Part shown: positions 46,939-53,997 of the stretch, one piece after another
Position numbering within the stretch: the first letter of the stretch is position 1
Layout of the letters: every line of letters starts with the position of its first letter
From: Chitinimonas koreensis
GTDB lineage: Bacteria; Pseudomonadota; Gammaproteobacteria; Burkholderiales; Chitinimonadaceae
Assembly: GCF_014353015.1 (NCBI RefSeq)
Contig: NZ_CP060704.1
Coordinates: 1,389,001-1,453,000, forward strand
Length of the DNA: 64,000 bases
Reading direction: 5' to 3'
The notes under the pieces: generated by a model
The model's database searches: none
Told to the model about the DNA's origin: nothing
Seen by the model: the letters and a program-made list of their open reading frames with translations, nothing else
Translations under genes and position numbers: made by a program

Positions 46939-47253
46939 TCAGCCTCCAATCTGGCGGTAACGACGGGCGGCAAGTTCGATGTCTTCCTGGCGGGTCTTCT
47001 GCGACTTCTTCTGGAAGGCATGCAGCACATATACCGCATTGTCGAACTTCGCCACATAGAGCACTCGCCACTCGCCCAGCACATGCACACGTATCTCATA
47101 GCAGCCTGGTCCCACGTTGAGCATCGGCTTGAAATCGGACGGCATGAAACCGTGCTGGACGGCGCTCAACTCGAAACCGGCGGCGCGCCGCGCTTCCGCG
47201 GGGAAATCGCGCAGATCGTCCAGGCTGGAGCCGAGGAAGCGGAGTGCTTTCAT
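46939..47253 (-). CDS. RelE/HigB-family toxin (phage Gp49-like)
   Basis: A 104-residue predicted mRNA interferase. It begins MKALRFLGSSLDDLRDFPAE. GPGCYEIRVHVLGEWRVLYV and AKFDNAVYVLHAFQKKSQKT are the conserved core of the Gp49/HigB group, with the HAFQKKSQKT block carrying catalytic basic residues. The ATG at 47253 fits the promoter 9 bases upstream; the longer start at 47289 would lie inside the -35. The leader is very short and lacks a ribosome-binding site. It is transcribed before its antitoxin. Confidence 0.9.
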   Translation of the reverse strand: MKALRFLGSSLDDLRDFPAEARRAAGFELSAVQHGFMPSDFKPMLNVGPGCYEIRVHVLGEWRVLYVAKFDNAVYVLHAFQKKSQKTRQEDIELAARRYRQIGG

Positions 47254-47261
47254 GAGGGAAC

Positions 47262-47301
47262 AGTATGCGCGATCCCGGTGGTTTATCAAAGTAGGTTGAT
47301 A
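47262..47301 (-). promoter_or_regulatory. HigBA promoter and operator
   Basis: On the minus strand, -35 TTGATA (47284-47289) and -10 CATACT (47262-47267) have a 16-base spacer. The dyad TATCAA-AGTAGG-TTGATA (47284-47301) covers the -35, a good position for autorepression by the antitoxin. Confidence 0.65.
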
Positions 47302-47351
47302 ATTGTGAGACGTGAAGCGGACTGAGCGGCGTTGGGCAGTGACCAGATGTT

Positions 47352-47423
47352 GCTGGGCTGAATGAAATGAAGCCCAACGTTCACCACGGCAGACGTTGGG
47401 TTTCGCTACGCTCAGCCCAACCT
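47352..47423. repeat. REP-like palindrome (CCCAAC/GTTGGG type)
   Basis: GCTGGGCTGAATGAAATGAA followed by inverted parts ending CTCAGCCCAACCTA; the centre has CCCAACGTTCACC and AGACGTTGGG. It lies between HigBA and the HEPN gene. Confidence 0.7.
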
Positions 47424-47426
47424 ATG

Positions 47427-47906
47427 CTAGCTGCAAGCGTTGGCCATTTCTGCTCCGATGATGCTCAGGAATTTTTGAAGTTGAGGCTGTTCGATGGTGG
47501 CAACGAAATTCGGAACTTCATTGCGATGGCGTCGATCGTTGAAAGTAAATTGTCCATTCGACGAAATCACGAAGTCCGCATGGGCGATTGCATTGCGAAG
47601 ATGGCGAATCAATTGTTCGGTTGGCGATGGCGGGGCCATAAATGAGAAGAATTTCAATGGGTCATGTTTTTCGAGCTGGGCGAGTAATTGAGGTGACCAA
47701 TATGATTCACGCGGTACTACGATAAGGCAATACAGCAAGCTTATGGTATGAGCAGGGCCGAATGCGCAATAATTCTCCAAGCCGTATTGGGCGGAAATTG
47801 CCGCAAGAGACGGGCGGATCTGCCCCGATTTGATCGCCAAGTGAAGTACTTGAGCATCGATGAATGCTCGTCGAGGCACTTCGTCTTTAAGGTCATCGAT
47901 AGCCAC
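47427..47906 (-). CDS. HEPN-domain protein (pEK499_p136-like)
   Basis: A 159-residue all-helical protein with a HEPN RxxxxH active-site motif in LIRHLRNAIAHADFVISS (R-N-A-I-A-H, about residue 106). The layout (AHTISLLYCLIVVPRESYW, then SPTEQLIRHLRNAIAHADF, then FTFNDRRHRNEV) resembles the HEPN_pEK499_p136 group. HEPN proteins are often RNases in toxin-antitoxin or antiphage systems. The start is GTG at 47906 with AAGGA about 10 bases upstream. Local GC is clearly lower than in the neighbours, suggesting transfer. No obvious partner nucleotidyltransferase is present. Confidence 0.75.
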   Translation of the reverse strand: MAIDDLKDEVPRRAFIDAQVLHLAIKSGQIRPSLAAISAQYGLENYCAFGPAHTISLLYCLIVVPRESYWSPQLLAQLEKHDPLKFFSFMAPPSPTEQLIRHLRNAIAHADFVISSNGQFTFNDRRHRNEVPNFVATIEQPQLQKFLSIIGAEMANACS

Positions 47907-48307
47907 GAAGTGTCTTCCTTGGTTATTGGCCGTTCAGATGCGATAGCTTAGGCTGAAATAACGATGCACGGCGTTACCGACCATCGCTACGTCTAGTTCG
48001 ACCTATCGGATTGCACGAGTTGGCCGAACTGCCGATTTTGCGCAAGCGGGCGCAAAGTCGGCCTGCATCTGCTTGATCCAGGGCTGGTCGCCATCGTCGA
48101 GTTGGCGAAGCATGTCGATGATTTCTCTGGCTTGGTCGGCAGGTCTGGCCGAGTTGGTTCGATGAAGGCCAGCTAGTCCGACGGCTGTGGTATGCGGGCG
48201 CAGCTCATGGGTGTTGCGATGGACGGAGTAGGCGAAGAAAGGGCGAGCCGATTCACGGGGATGGCTACCCCGTGGATTTCGGTAGGGTAGATCATTGCGA
48301 CGGGACG
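47907..48307 (-). other. Gap with possible coding remnant
   Basis: No complete gene is seen in 401 bp. On the minus strand one frame stays open from inside the YcxB-like gene down to the stop at 48003-48005, reading for example SARPFFAYSVHRNTHELRPH and AREIIDMLRQLDDGDQPWIK with protein-like composition, but no start codon is visible. It may be a gene fragment or a further frameshifted gene. Confidence 0.3.
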
Positions 48308-48964
48308 TCAGGCCGGCAATGCGCAGGCCGCTCGCTGGGACGCACAGGCCCGGGCCAGAAAGGCGCGCATCTGGTCGTCGTTGTCGAAAACCCGCTTCGG
48401 AATCAGGGCCAGGAGCTGATTACCTTCCTTCAGGGTGCTTTCGATCCAGTCGGAATCGTCCACGATGACGTCCAGGTCTGCCCTGGTCGATTGGGATTGG
48501 GTCGAACTGCCCGCCGTCGCACTGGTTTTCGTCCAGACGCCTTCTTTCCGCAGCTCGATTTCGCAATCGATGCCGTTCGTCTTGCCGTATTTTTCGACGA
48601 CCAGCTTGCGGGTGCGTTTCCGCCAGAAATATGGATGCAGATACCAGGCGAGTATTGCGCCGATGAGGCCGGCCGATATTCCCGCAATCAGGCGGGCGCG
48701 GAACGGTTGCGGAAGCACGGCGAGACACAAGGCAGGATTGACCAGTGCGACCAGGATGGGGCCTTGCCAGCGCCGCACCACGTTCGAGTTTTTCAGTTGG
48801 TGAAGGCTGATCGTGGTGATTTCGTCGATCGAGGCGTGAAATGCAATTCGCACGGTGCTTCCGATGGGATTGAAGTCTGCAGGTATGGGTTTGCGCCGGC
48901 CGGTTTCGCCGGCACGGGAATTCGGGATGGCGTCGAGCGGACCGGAAAATGAGATACGGTGCAT
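48308..48964 (-). CDS. YcxB-like membrane protein
   Basis: A 218-residue protein with two adjacent hydrophobic helices at about residues 65-112 (GPILVALVNPALCLAVL, LIAGISAGLIGAILAWYL) flanked by a soluble N-terminal strand region (VRIAFHASIDEITTISL) and a C-terminal domain (WIESTLKEGNQLLALIPKRV, FDNDDQMRAFLARA). The C-terminal wording, a short PH-like domain closing with F-x-N-D-x-Q-x-x-x-F, matches YcxB-like proteins. Function of the family is unknown. The first codon is ATG at 48964; it is followed on the same strand by no clear partner. Confidence 0.7.
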   Translation of the reverse strand: MHRISFSGPLDAIPNSRAGETGRRKPIPADFNPIGSTVRIAFHASIDEITTISLHQLKNSNVVRRWQGPILVALVNPALCLAVLPQPFRARLIAGISAGLIGAILAWYLHPYFWRKRTRKLVVEKYGKTNGIDCEIELRKEGVWTKTSATAGSSTQSQSTRADLDVIVDDSDWIESTLKEGNQLLALIPKRVFDNDDQMRAFLARACASQRAACALPA

Positions 48965-49001
48965 GGCGTGACCGGGGTGTCGCCAATCCGGGCCGCTACC
49001 G

Positions 49002-49775
49002 CTAGGAGAGTGCGTAAAGGTCGGCCAGGATATGCGCGAAGATGGCCGGCCACAGTTTTCTGAAGCGCCAGTAGAACGCTGTGATGACGACGCCGAGGCC
49101 GAGTATCAGGATGGCGCCGAGCGGGCCTTGATAGATATGGCACAGGGTCCGGACCAGCGCGCTCGCGCCGAGCGCGACCGCCGCGCCATGCTTTGCGAAT
49201 GCCTCGACGAGGTAGCGGCAGAAGAAGAACTCTTCAAATATGCCATTCACCACCGAGACGGTTACGGCGAACGGCAGCGAGAGGAAGATCGATTGCCCGA
49301 ATCGGCCGAGAAATTCCTGGCCTCCGATCATCCGGCCGAGCGTATCCCAGAGGGCCATTTCGACCACGATGGCCACGCCGAACAGCAGGACACCCGCGAA
49401 GGAATACAGCCAGCTGGGCTGGATGCCGAAGTCGTGCAGCTTCCAGCCCCGGAACCTCAGCACGGCGAACCCGGCCAGCAAGATCAGGCATTCGGCAAGG
49501 AGCATGATCAGCGCTTCGTCATCGGTGAAACGCGGCACGGGAAAACCCGACAGAACCGACTGGATCGATGCATAGACGGGCCATCCCGCAAAGATCGCCA
49601 CGATGAGGACGATTTCGGGATAGATGTGGGTTGGCGGGTATTGGGCGACATGGGCGGAGTCTTCGATGTTCGTTTCGAGCGGGTCGCCGCAGGTCGGTCC
49701 GTTCGCGGAAAAAGGTCGGCACCTTAGCCCGGATCGCATCGAAATGAAACTCGCCGCCGGACGTATCCGGTCCAT
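49002..49775 (-). CDS. CPBP-family intramembrane metalloprotease
   Basis: About 245-257 residues with several membrane helices. The CPBP (Abi/CAAX protease) motifs are FEEFFFCRYLVEAF (EExxxR), LVRTLCHIYQGPLG (motif with H) and WPAIFAHILADLYALS (H-x-x-x-D). Family members process prenylated proteins in eukaryotes and act in bacteriocin self-immunity or signalling in bacteria. The start is uncertain: ATGs at 49775 and 49739 both lie before the first helix (EIVLIVAIFAGWPVYASI) and neither has a good ribosome-binding site. It lies beside the YcxB-like gene, also on the minus strand. Confidence 0.82.
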   Translation of the reverse strand: MDRIRPAASFISMRSGLRCRPFSANGPTCGDPLETNIEDSAHVAQYPPTHIYPEIVLIVAIFAGWPVYASIQSVLSGFPVPRFTDDEALIMLLAECLILLAGFAVLRFRGWKLHDFGIQPSWLYSFAGVLLFGVAIVVEMALWDTLGRMIGGQEFLGRFGQSIFLSLPFAVTVSVVNGIFEEFFFCRYLVEAFAKHGAAVALGASALVRTLCHIYQGPLGAILILGLGVVITAFYWRFRKLWPAIFAHILADLYALS

Positions 49776-49837
49776 GGCGTTCAGTGCGTTGCGCCCTGCG
49801 CCTTGGGGGCCGGTACTACGATGGATGGCGCCAGTCC

Positions 49838-49931
49838 GTAGCTTGGGCTGAATCGAAATGAAACCGGCGGGCCGGCTCGACGTTCACCGCGGCGGACGTC
49901 GGGCAGGCTCGCTGGGCTCAGACCGACCTAC
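49838..49931. repeat. REP-like palindrome
   Basis: GTAGCTTGGGCTGAATCGAA with inverted GCTGGGCTCAGACCGACCTA, in the gap between the CPBP and DUF6882-like genes (49776-50023), which holds no gene. Confidence 0.65.
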
Positions 49932-50023
49932 AAGCTGTATTAATTTGGCGAGATCGAGAGACCGGGCCAAACACATGACCATACGGCCCGATCCGGATTC
50001 GCCGCCTTGAACGGCTTCAACCG

Positions 50024-50810
50024 TCAGTGCGCATGGCGCACGCCCATCATCACCATGAATACATAGCCATTGCCGGTCGGTGCCCGATAGACCCCGTGCC
50101 CACCCAATATCTCGGCCGCGATGCCCGCCATGTACCAGCCGTCTTCCTCGTCAGCAGTCCATAAGGGAACGGTGAGATACGGGTAGTCATGCGCCTCGCC
50201 ATGCTCGCGGACGGCGGCGATGCGCGAGCGGACGGCCGGCAGCAGGCTGAAGTTCGCCCAGGCCCACTTCCAGGTATTGCCCGCGGTCGACAGCGTGCCG
50301 GCGAATTCGATGTCGAAGATCAGGTCGGGAATGTCGGCACCCGAGAAGACGAGCTGCGCCGTCGGCTGGTCATAATCCCAGCGAGGATAGCGGTCGAGCT
50401 GAAAACGCTCGTTCAGGCCGTTCTGCTTTTCCTGCAGCAGGCGGAAGCACGCGTCGGCATGGTTCCCCAGAGTTCCTGCGCGTTTTTGTCGGGCCAGTCG
50501 ACGCTCTGGGCGTGCAGGTCATCGTAGCAGCCGCTGCAGAGCAGCTTGATATCGGCGACCCCTTCGTTGTTCTCGTTCCATTCTCCCTCGCGTTCGAAGG
50601 CGACATTGCATTCGTCGCACCACGCATCGGGCCATGGATTGGCCTCCTCGGGGCAGCGGCAATGCCATCGCTGCACGGGTTTTCGGCCAGGTGGCGGCAG
50701 ACGAAGGCCATCTGGCTGCTGCCGTGCGTCGAGCAGTTCACGGTGTCGTTTTCATCGTCGGTATCGATGGCGGGGGGCGCAGATGTTTGGTCAATGTTTT
50801 CCGAATTCAT
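50024..50810 (-). pseudogene. DUF6882-like protein with N-terminal zinc-finger region, two frameshifts
   Basis: The protein reads through three frames. Part 1: MNSENIDQTSAPPAIDTDDE to VCRHLAENP. Part 2: QRWHCRCPEEANPWPDAWCD through LLCSGCYDDLHAQSVDWPDK. Part 3: DACFRLLQEKQNGLNERFQL, YPRWDYDQPTAQLVFSGADI, GNTWKWAWANFSLLPAVR and WTADEEDGWYMAGIAAEILG to the stop at 50024. One extra base in GGG (50677-50679) and one in CCCC (50465-50468) restore a single protein of about 262 residues. The cysteine pairs (CRC, CDEC, CSGC) look like a zinc ribbon; part 3 matches DUF6882. Function unknown. Confidence 0.68.
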
Positions 50811-50938
50811 TTTTCTACTTTGATTTCGATACGGGAATGATTGGAATGGGTCTCGGGATCGAGGCGACGTTCTTGCTCGGATAAAGAGATATAGGGCCTG
50901 GACTGATCTGACGTGGAGATTTCACGCCCATGCGATTG

Positions 50939-51411
50939 CTATGCTGTTCGCGAGTCGTACACCCACCTCCGCACCTTGCTTGCCGTAATTCCACCCACCC
51001 CCGGATGCCGCGGATTCACCAGCACATTGCATTCCTCCGGTACCACGATGGACGGCACCAACATTACTGCCGACCGCATGCCGCGGACCCAGGCCTCGCC
51101 ATGGTCCAGGCTGGTCTTCCCCGCCGGCAACGCATCCCACCCCACCAGCGCCGCTGCATCGACCCGTTCGGCCGCGTCCCACAGCGCATCCGGAATCTCG
51201 ATCCGTACCAGGTAGCGGTTCAGCGGCAGTCCGCCGCCGCGCAGGTGCACCAGCGTCTCCAGGCAGGCCAGTGCGATGCTGTCGGCGCAGTAGAGCATCG
51301 GCGTGCCGGCGCGGTTCCAGCGGCCGCCGCTCAGTTCCGCCCCTTGCCGCTCAGGTCGTCCGCGGCGAAGGACGGCGCCTCGGTGGCGATGCGCCAGGCG
51401 CTCAGGCTCAC
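50939..51411 (-). pseudogene. RES-domain toxin, frameshifted
   Basis: A RES toxin of about 157 residues. The GTG start at 51411 overlaps the antitoxin stop (GTGA). The first part MSLSAWRIATEAPSFAADDL ends at a false stop, and the second continues GAELSGGRWNRAGTPMLYCA, DSIALACLETLVHL, LVRIEIPDALW and AVMLVPSIVVPEECNVLVNP. One extra G in the run at 51340-51343 (CCCC on the plus strand) joins them and gives the RES signature arginine (GGRWNRAG), glutamate (CLETLVHL) and serine (VPSIVVP). Characterised RES toxins degrade NAD+ or ADP-ribosylate targets. The partner is the DUF2384 antitoxin upstream. Confidence 0.82.
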
Positions 51412-51950
51412 AGGTAGCTGCCGCCCTGCATGGCCGCCAGCACGCGGGCGACCAGGCCGAAGCCTTCGGCGGTGTCCATGTAGTCGGCCGGGCGCTGGTT
51501 GCCGAGCGCCGGGTTCGGTTCCTCGAGCCAGTGCGCCAGCCAGCGGGCGGCGTCGAAGCCGGCGGCGTCGCCGGACTGGGCGACCATCGCCTCGACCTGG
51601 CCGATCAGCATCGACATGCCGATGGCGCGCTCGCTTTCCTCGAGCGACAGCGTTTCGTCGCGCGATGCCTTGCGGTTCACCGTGGCCACCGGCAGGCGGA
51701 TCACCTTCAGCATCGCGTCCTGCGGCGCGCCCATGCGGCGCACCATCTCCTTCACGTCGCGTGCCGGCACGCCGCGGCGAATCAGCGCGATGCGCTCGGT
51801 GACGGGCAACTGGTAGATGCCGGCGAAGTCGACCAGCGTGACCTTGCCGTCGCCGGCGGGCTCGACCTGGGCGGCGCTGCGCGACTTGGCGCGCGGGTTG
51901 ATCACGTAGGCGGGCGCAGCGGGCTCTTGCGTCTTGCCGCTTGTCTTCAT
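51408..51950 (-). CDS. Xre/MbcA/ParS-type antitoxin (DUF2384)
   Basis: A 180-residue antitoxin of the Xre-like RES partner group. MKTSGKTQEPAAPAYVINPR starts the protein. RIALIRRGVPARDVKEMVRR is the N-terminal HTH-like part, and LSLEESERAIGMSMLIGQVE with FDAARWLAHWLEEPNPALGN and DTAEGFGLVARVLAAMQGG is the conserved DUF2384 C-terminal domain that blocks the RES active site. The ATG at 51950 has GGAG upstream; an ATG at 51983 lies above the likely -10. The stop overlaps the toxin GTG. An operator array lies just upstream. Confidence 0.9.
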   Translation of the reverse strand: MKTSGKTQEPAAPAYVINPRAKSRSAAQVEPAGDGKVTLVDFAGIYQLPVTERIALIRRGVPARDVKEMVRRMGAPQDAMLKVIRLPVATVNRKASRDETLSLEESERAIGMSMLIGQVEAMVAQSGDAAGFDAARWLAHWLEEPNPALGNQRPADYMDTAEGFGLVARVLAAMQGGSYL

Positions 51951-51961
51951 GGCTTGCTCCT

Positions 51962-51994
51962 TTGAGCTGGAATTGTAGCTCAAGTGAGTTGAGC
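51962..51994 (-). promoter_or_regulatory. Operator array of RES/Xre module
   Basis: Three alternating half-sites: TTGAGCT (51962-51968), AGCTCAA (51977-51983) and TTGAGC (51989-51994). The outer pair with the centre forms two dyads. TACAAT on the minus strand (51972-51977) is a -10 between the first two, so antitoxin binding would block transcription. The rest of the gap to 52227 holds no gene. Confidence 0.65.
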
Positions 51995-52227
51995 CGGCTG
52001 GCCCTGGGGCAGGACGCGAGCACCAGGGCTCGGGCCGGATGCTTGGAGCCGCCTGGTCGCCTTTGGCGCACCGGAATGGTGAAGGCTTGTGGCCGCCCGC
52101 TACTGCGGCCGGGCGCGACGCTGGATCTAATGCCTCGCGGCTCCCGCCGGTGGCTGCGGCCTGGCCGGTCGGTGCCCGTAGCGGGATCGTCCGGGCCGAG
52201 AATGCATCCAGCCCGGCATCGCGCGTC

Positions 52228-52707
52228 TCAACCTCGCACCGCCGCCTCGATCGCCGCGATATCGATCTTCCCCATCTCCATCATCGCCGCGAACGCCCGC
52301 TTGGCCGCCGCGCGATCAGGACTGGCGATCGCCTCCGTCAGCACGCGCGGCGTGATCTGCCACGACAGGCCCCACTTGTCCTTGCACCAGCCGCAGGCGC
52401 TTTCCTGGCCGCCGTTGCCGACGATCGCGTGCCACAGCCGGTCGGTCTCGGCCTGGTCGTCGGTCGCGACCTGGAACGAGAACGCCTCGTCGTGCTTGAA
52501 CGCCGGGCCGCCGTTGAGGCCGAGGCAGGGGATGCCCATCACGGTGAACTCGACGGTCAGGACGTCGCCCTCCTTGCCCGAGGGATAGTCGCCCGGCGCG
52601 CGGTGGACCGCGCCGACCGCGCTGTCCGGAAAGGTCCTGGCGTAGAACTCCGCGGCTTCCAGCGCGGCGTTGTCGTACCAGAGGCAGATCGTGTTCTTGC
52701 TGGCCAT
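52228..52707 (-). CDS. VOC-family protein (PhnB/3-demethylubiquinone methyltransferase-like fold)
   Basis: A 159-residue vicinal-oxygen-chelate fold protein of the PhnB-like group. MASKNTICLWYDNAALEAAE opens the first beta-alpha-beta-beta-beta unit, and VEFTVMGIPCLGLNGGPAFK with HDEAFSFQVATDDQAETDRL continues it. KWGLSWQITPRVLTEAI and AFAAMMEMGKIDIAAIEAAV close it as in this group. AGGAGC precedes the ATG at 52707. The enzymatic role is not known for most members; it is a single gene between the RES/Xre module and the GbsR-type regulator. Confidence 0.85.
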   Translation of the reverse strand: MASKNTICLWYDNAALEAAEFYARTFPDSAVGAVHRAPGDYPSGKEGDVLTVEFTVMGIPCLGLNGGPAFKHDEAFSFQVATDDQAETDRLWHAIVGNGGQESACGWCKDKWGLSWQITPRVLTEAIASPDRAAAKRAFAAMMEMGKIDIAAIEAAVRG

Positions 52708-52927
52708 CTTGGTGCTCCTGTGTGTCGAGTCGAAGGGGAGGGCGGACGTGGTTGCGCGTCGCTGCCGGCATGCCGCCGATGCGATCGTCGCGGCGGGAGG
52801 TGTATGACCGTCGAAGCGGCCGTGGGTGTCGGGATAGCTCAAATCCCCGCATTCCGCCGCGATCTTTCGGGCCGTGGCCGCGGCTGGAACCGATCCGCCC
52901 CGTTCCTGCCTTGACTTGGATCACAGA

Positions 52928-52967
52928 ATTTCTTAAATTTCCAAAAAATTCTGGAAATTAAAGAAAT
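52928..52967. promoter_or_regulatory. Large dyad operator at the GbsR-type regulator start
   Basis: Two 15-bp arms, ATTTCTTAAATTTCC (52928-52942) and GGAAATTAAAGAAAT (52953-52967), are complementary at 14 of 15 positions around a 10-base AT-rich loop. The right arm runs into the start codon ATG at 52966. In this GC-rich genome a 40-bp AT-rich perfect-like dyad stands out. It fits autoregulation by the MarR-fold protein encoded next. Confidence 0.75.
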
Positions 52968-53528
52968 GAACCTCACCCCCTGGCAGAACGCTTCGTCCTC
53001 CACTTCGGCGAGATGGGCTCGCGCTGGGGGGTGAACCGCACCGTCGGCCAGATCTACGCGCTGCTCTACATCAGCGGCAAGCCGCTGTGCGCCGACGAGA
53101 TCGGCGAGACGCTTGGCTTCTCGCGTTCCAACGTCGGCATCGGCATCAAGGAGCTGCAGAGCTGGCGGCTGGTGAAGCTGATGCACGTGCCGGGCGACCG
53201 GCGCGATTTCTTCGAGCCGCCCAAGGACGTGTGGGACATCTTCCGCGTGCTGGTCGAGGAGCGGCGCCGGCGCGAGATCGAGCCGACGCTGTCCATGCTG
53301 CGCGAGGCGCTGCTGGAAAAGCCCGACAACGAGGCCGACCGCATCGCCCAGGCGCGCATGCGCGAGATGCACCAGCTGATCGACCTGACCACCGGCTGGC
53401 TCGACGAGGTGCAACGCCTGTCGCCCGACACGGTCATCAATCTGATGCGGCTCGGCGCCAAGGTGCAGAAGCTGCTGGAGTTCGCCGACAAGCTCAAGCT
53501 CGGCGGGCGCGACGAATCGTCACGCTGA
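52966..53528 (+). CDS. GbsR/MarR-family regulator, start region frameshifted
   Basis: About 188 residues. The main frame contains MGSRWGVNRTVGQIYALLYI, then GKPLCADEIGETLGFSRSNV with GIGIKELQSWRLVKLMHVPG, the winged HTH of GbsR-like regulators, and a C-terminal dimerisation helix ending VQKLLEFADKLKLGG. The ATG at 52966 (MNLTP) is one base ahead of this frame. One extra C in CCCCC at 52976-52980 gives MNLTPLAERFVLHFGEMGSR, the expected family start; otherwise a start inside (about 53013) must be used. It lies 10 bases before cydP and probably regulates the cyd operon. Confidence 0.85.
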
Positions 53529-53538
53529 GGCCCCGACC

Positions 53539-53997
53539 ATGGACGACGACCCCGGGCGCGGACGCCCGCCTTACCCTACCGCCAATACGCCGCCGGCCCG
53601 TCAGGCCACGGCGCCGCGGCCTACCTTCTGGTCGCGCTACCGGATCGAGATCACCGCGGTGGTGATCCTCAAGATCGCGCTGATCTTCCTCGCCAGGCAG
53701 CTGTGGTTCAGCGAGCCGGTGGCGCGCCATATGCGGGTCGAGCCGCAGCGGATCGAACGGCAGCTGCTCGGCAGCCCGATGGCCGGCACGGCGCCCACCG
53801 CCACCGGGCAGGCGCCCGCCGCCGTACAGAAGGCCGATGCGACCGCTGCCGATGCCGCGCCGGGCCGCCCCGTTGCGCCGCCTGGCGATGCCGGCGCCGC
53901 GGCCGTGCCCCGCGCCGAAGCCGCCGATCCCGCCTCGCGCGGCGATGCCGCCGGCCCCGACCGAATCCCTCTTTCCACTCCCCGGAGCCCGTCATGA
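53539..53997 (+). CDS. cydP: Cytochrome bd oxidase small subunit CydP
   Basis: A 152-residue protein with one transmembrane helix. TFWSRYRIEITAVVILKIAL and IFLARQLWFSEPVARHM match the single-helix CydP of proteobacterial cytochrome bd operons, and RIERQLLGS closes the core. The C-terminal 80 residues are an alanine/proline-rich low-complexity tail that is longer than in usual CydP. The stop overlaps the cydA ATG (ATGA at 53994), giving translational coupling. It sits in the inner membrane with the oxidase. Confidence 0.82.
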   Translation: MDDDPGRGRPPYPTANTPPARQATAPRPTFWSRYRIEITAVVILKIALIFLARQLWFSEPVARHMRVEPQRIERQLLGSPMAGTAPTATGQAPAAVQKADATAADAAPGRPVAPPGDAGAAAVPRAEAADPASRGDAAGPDRIPLSTPRSPS

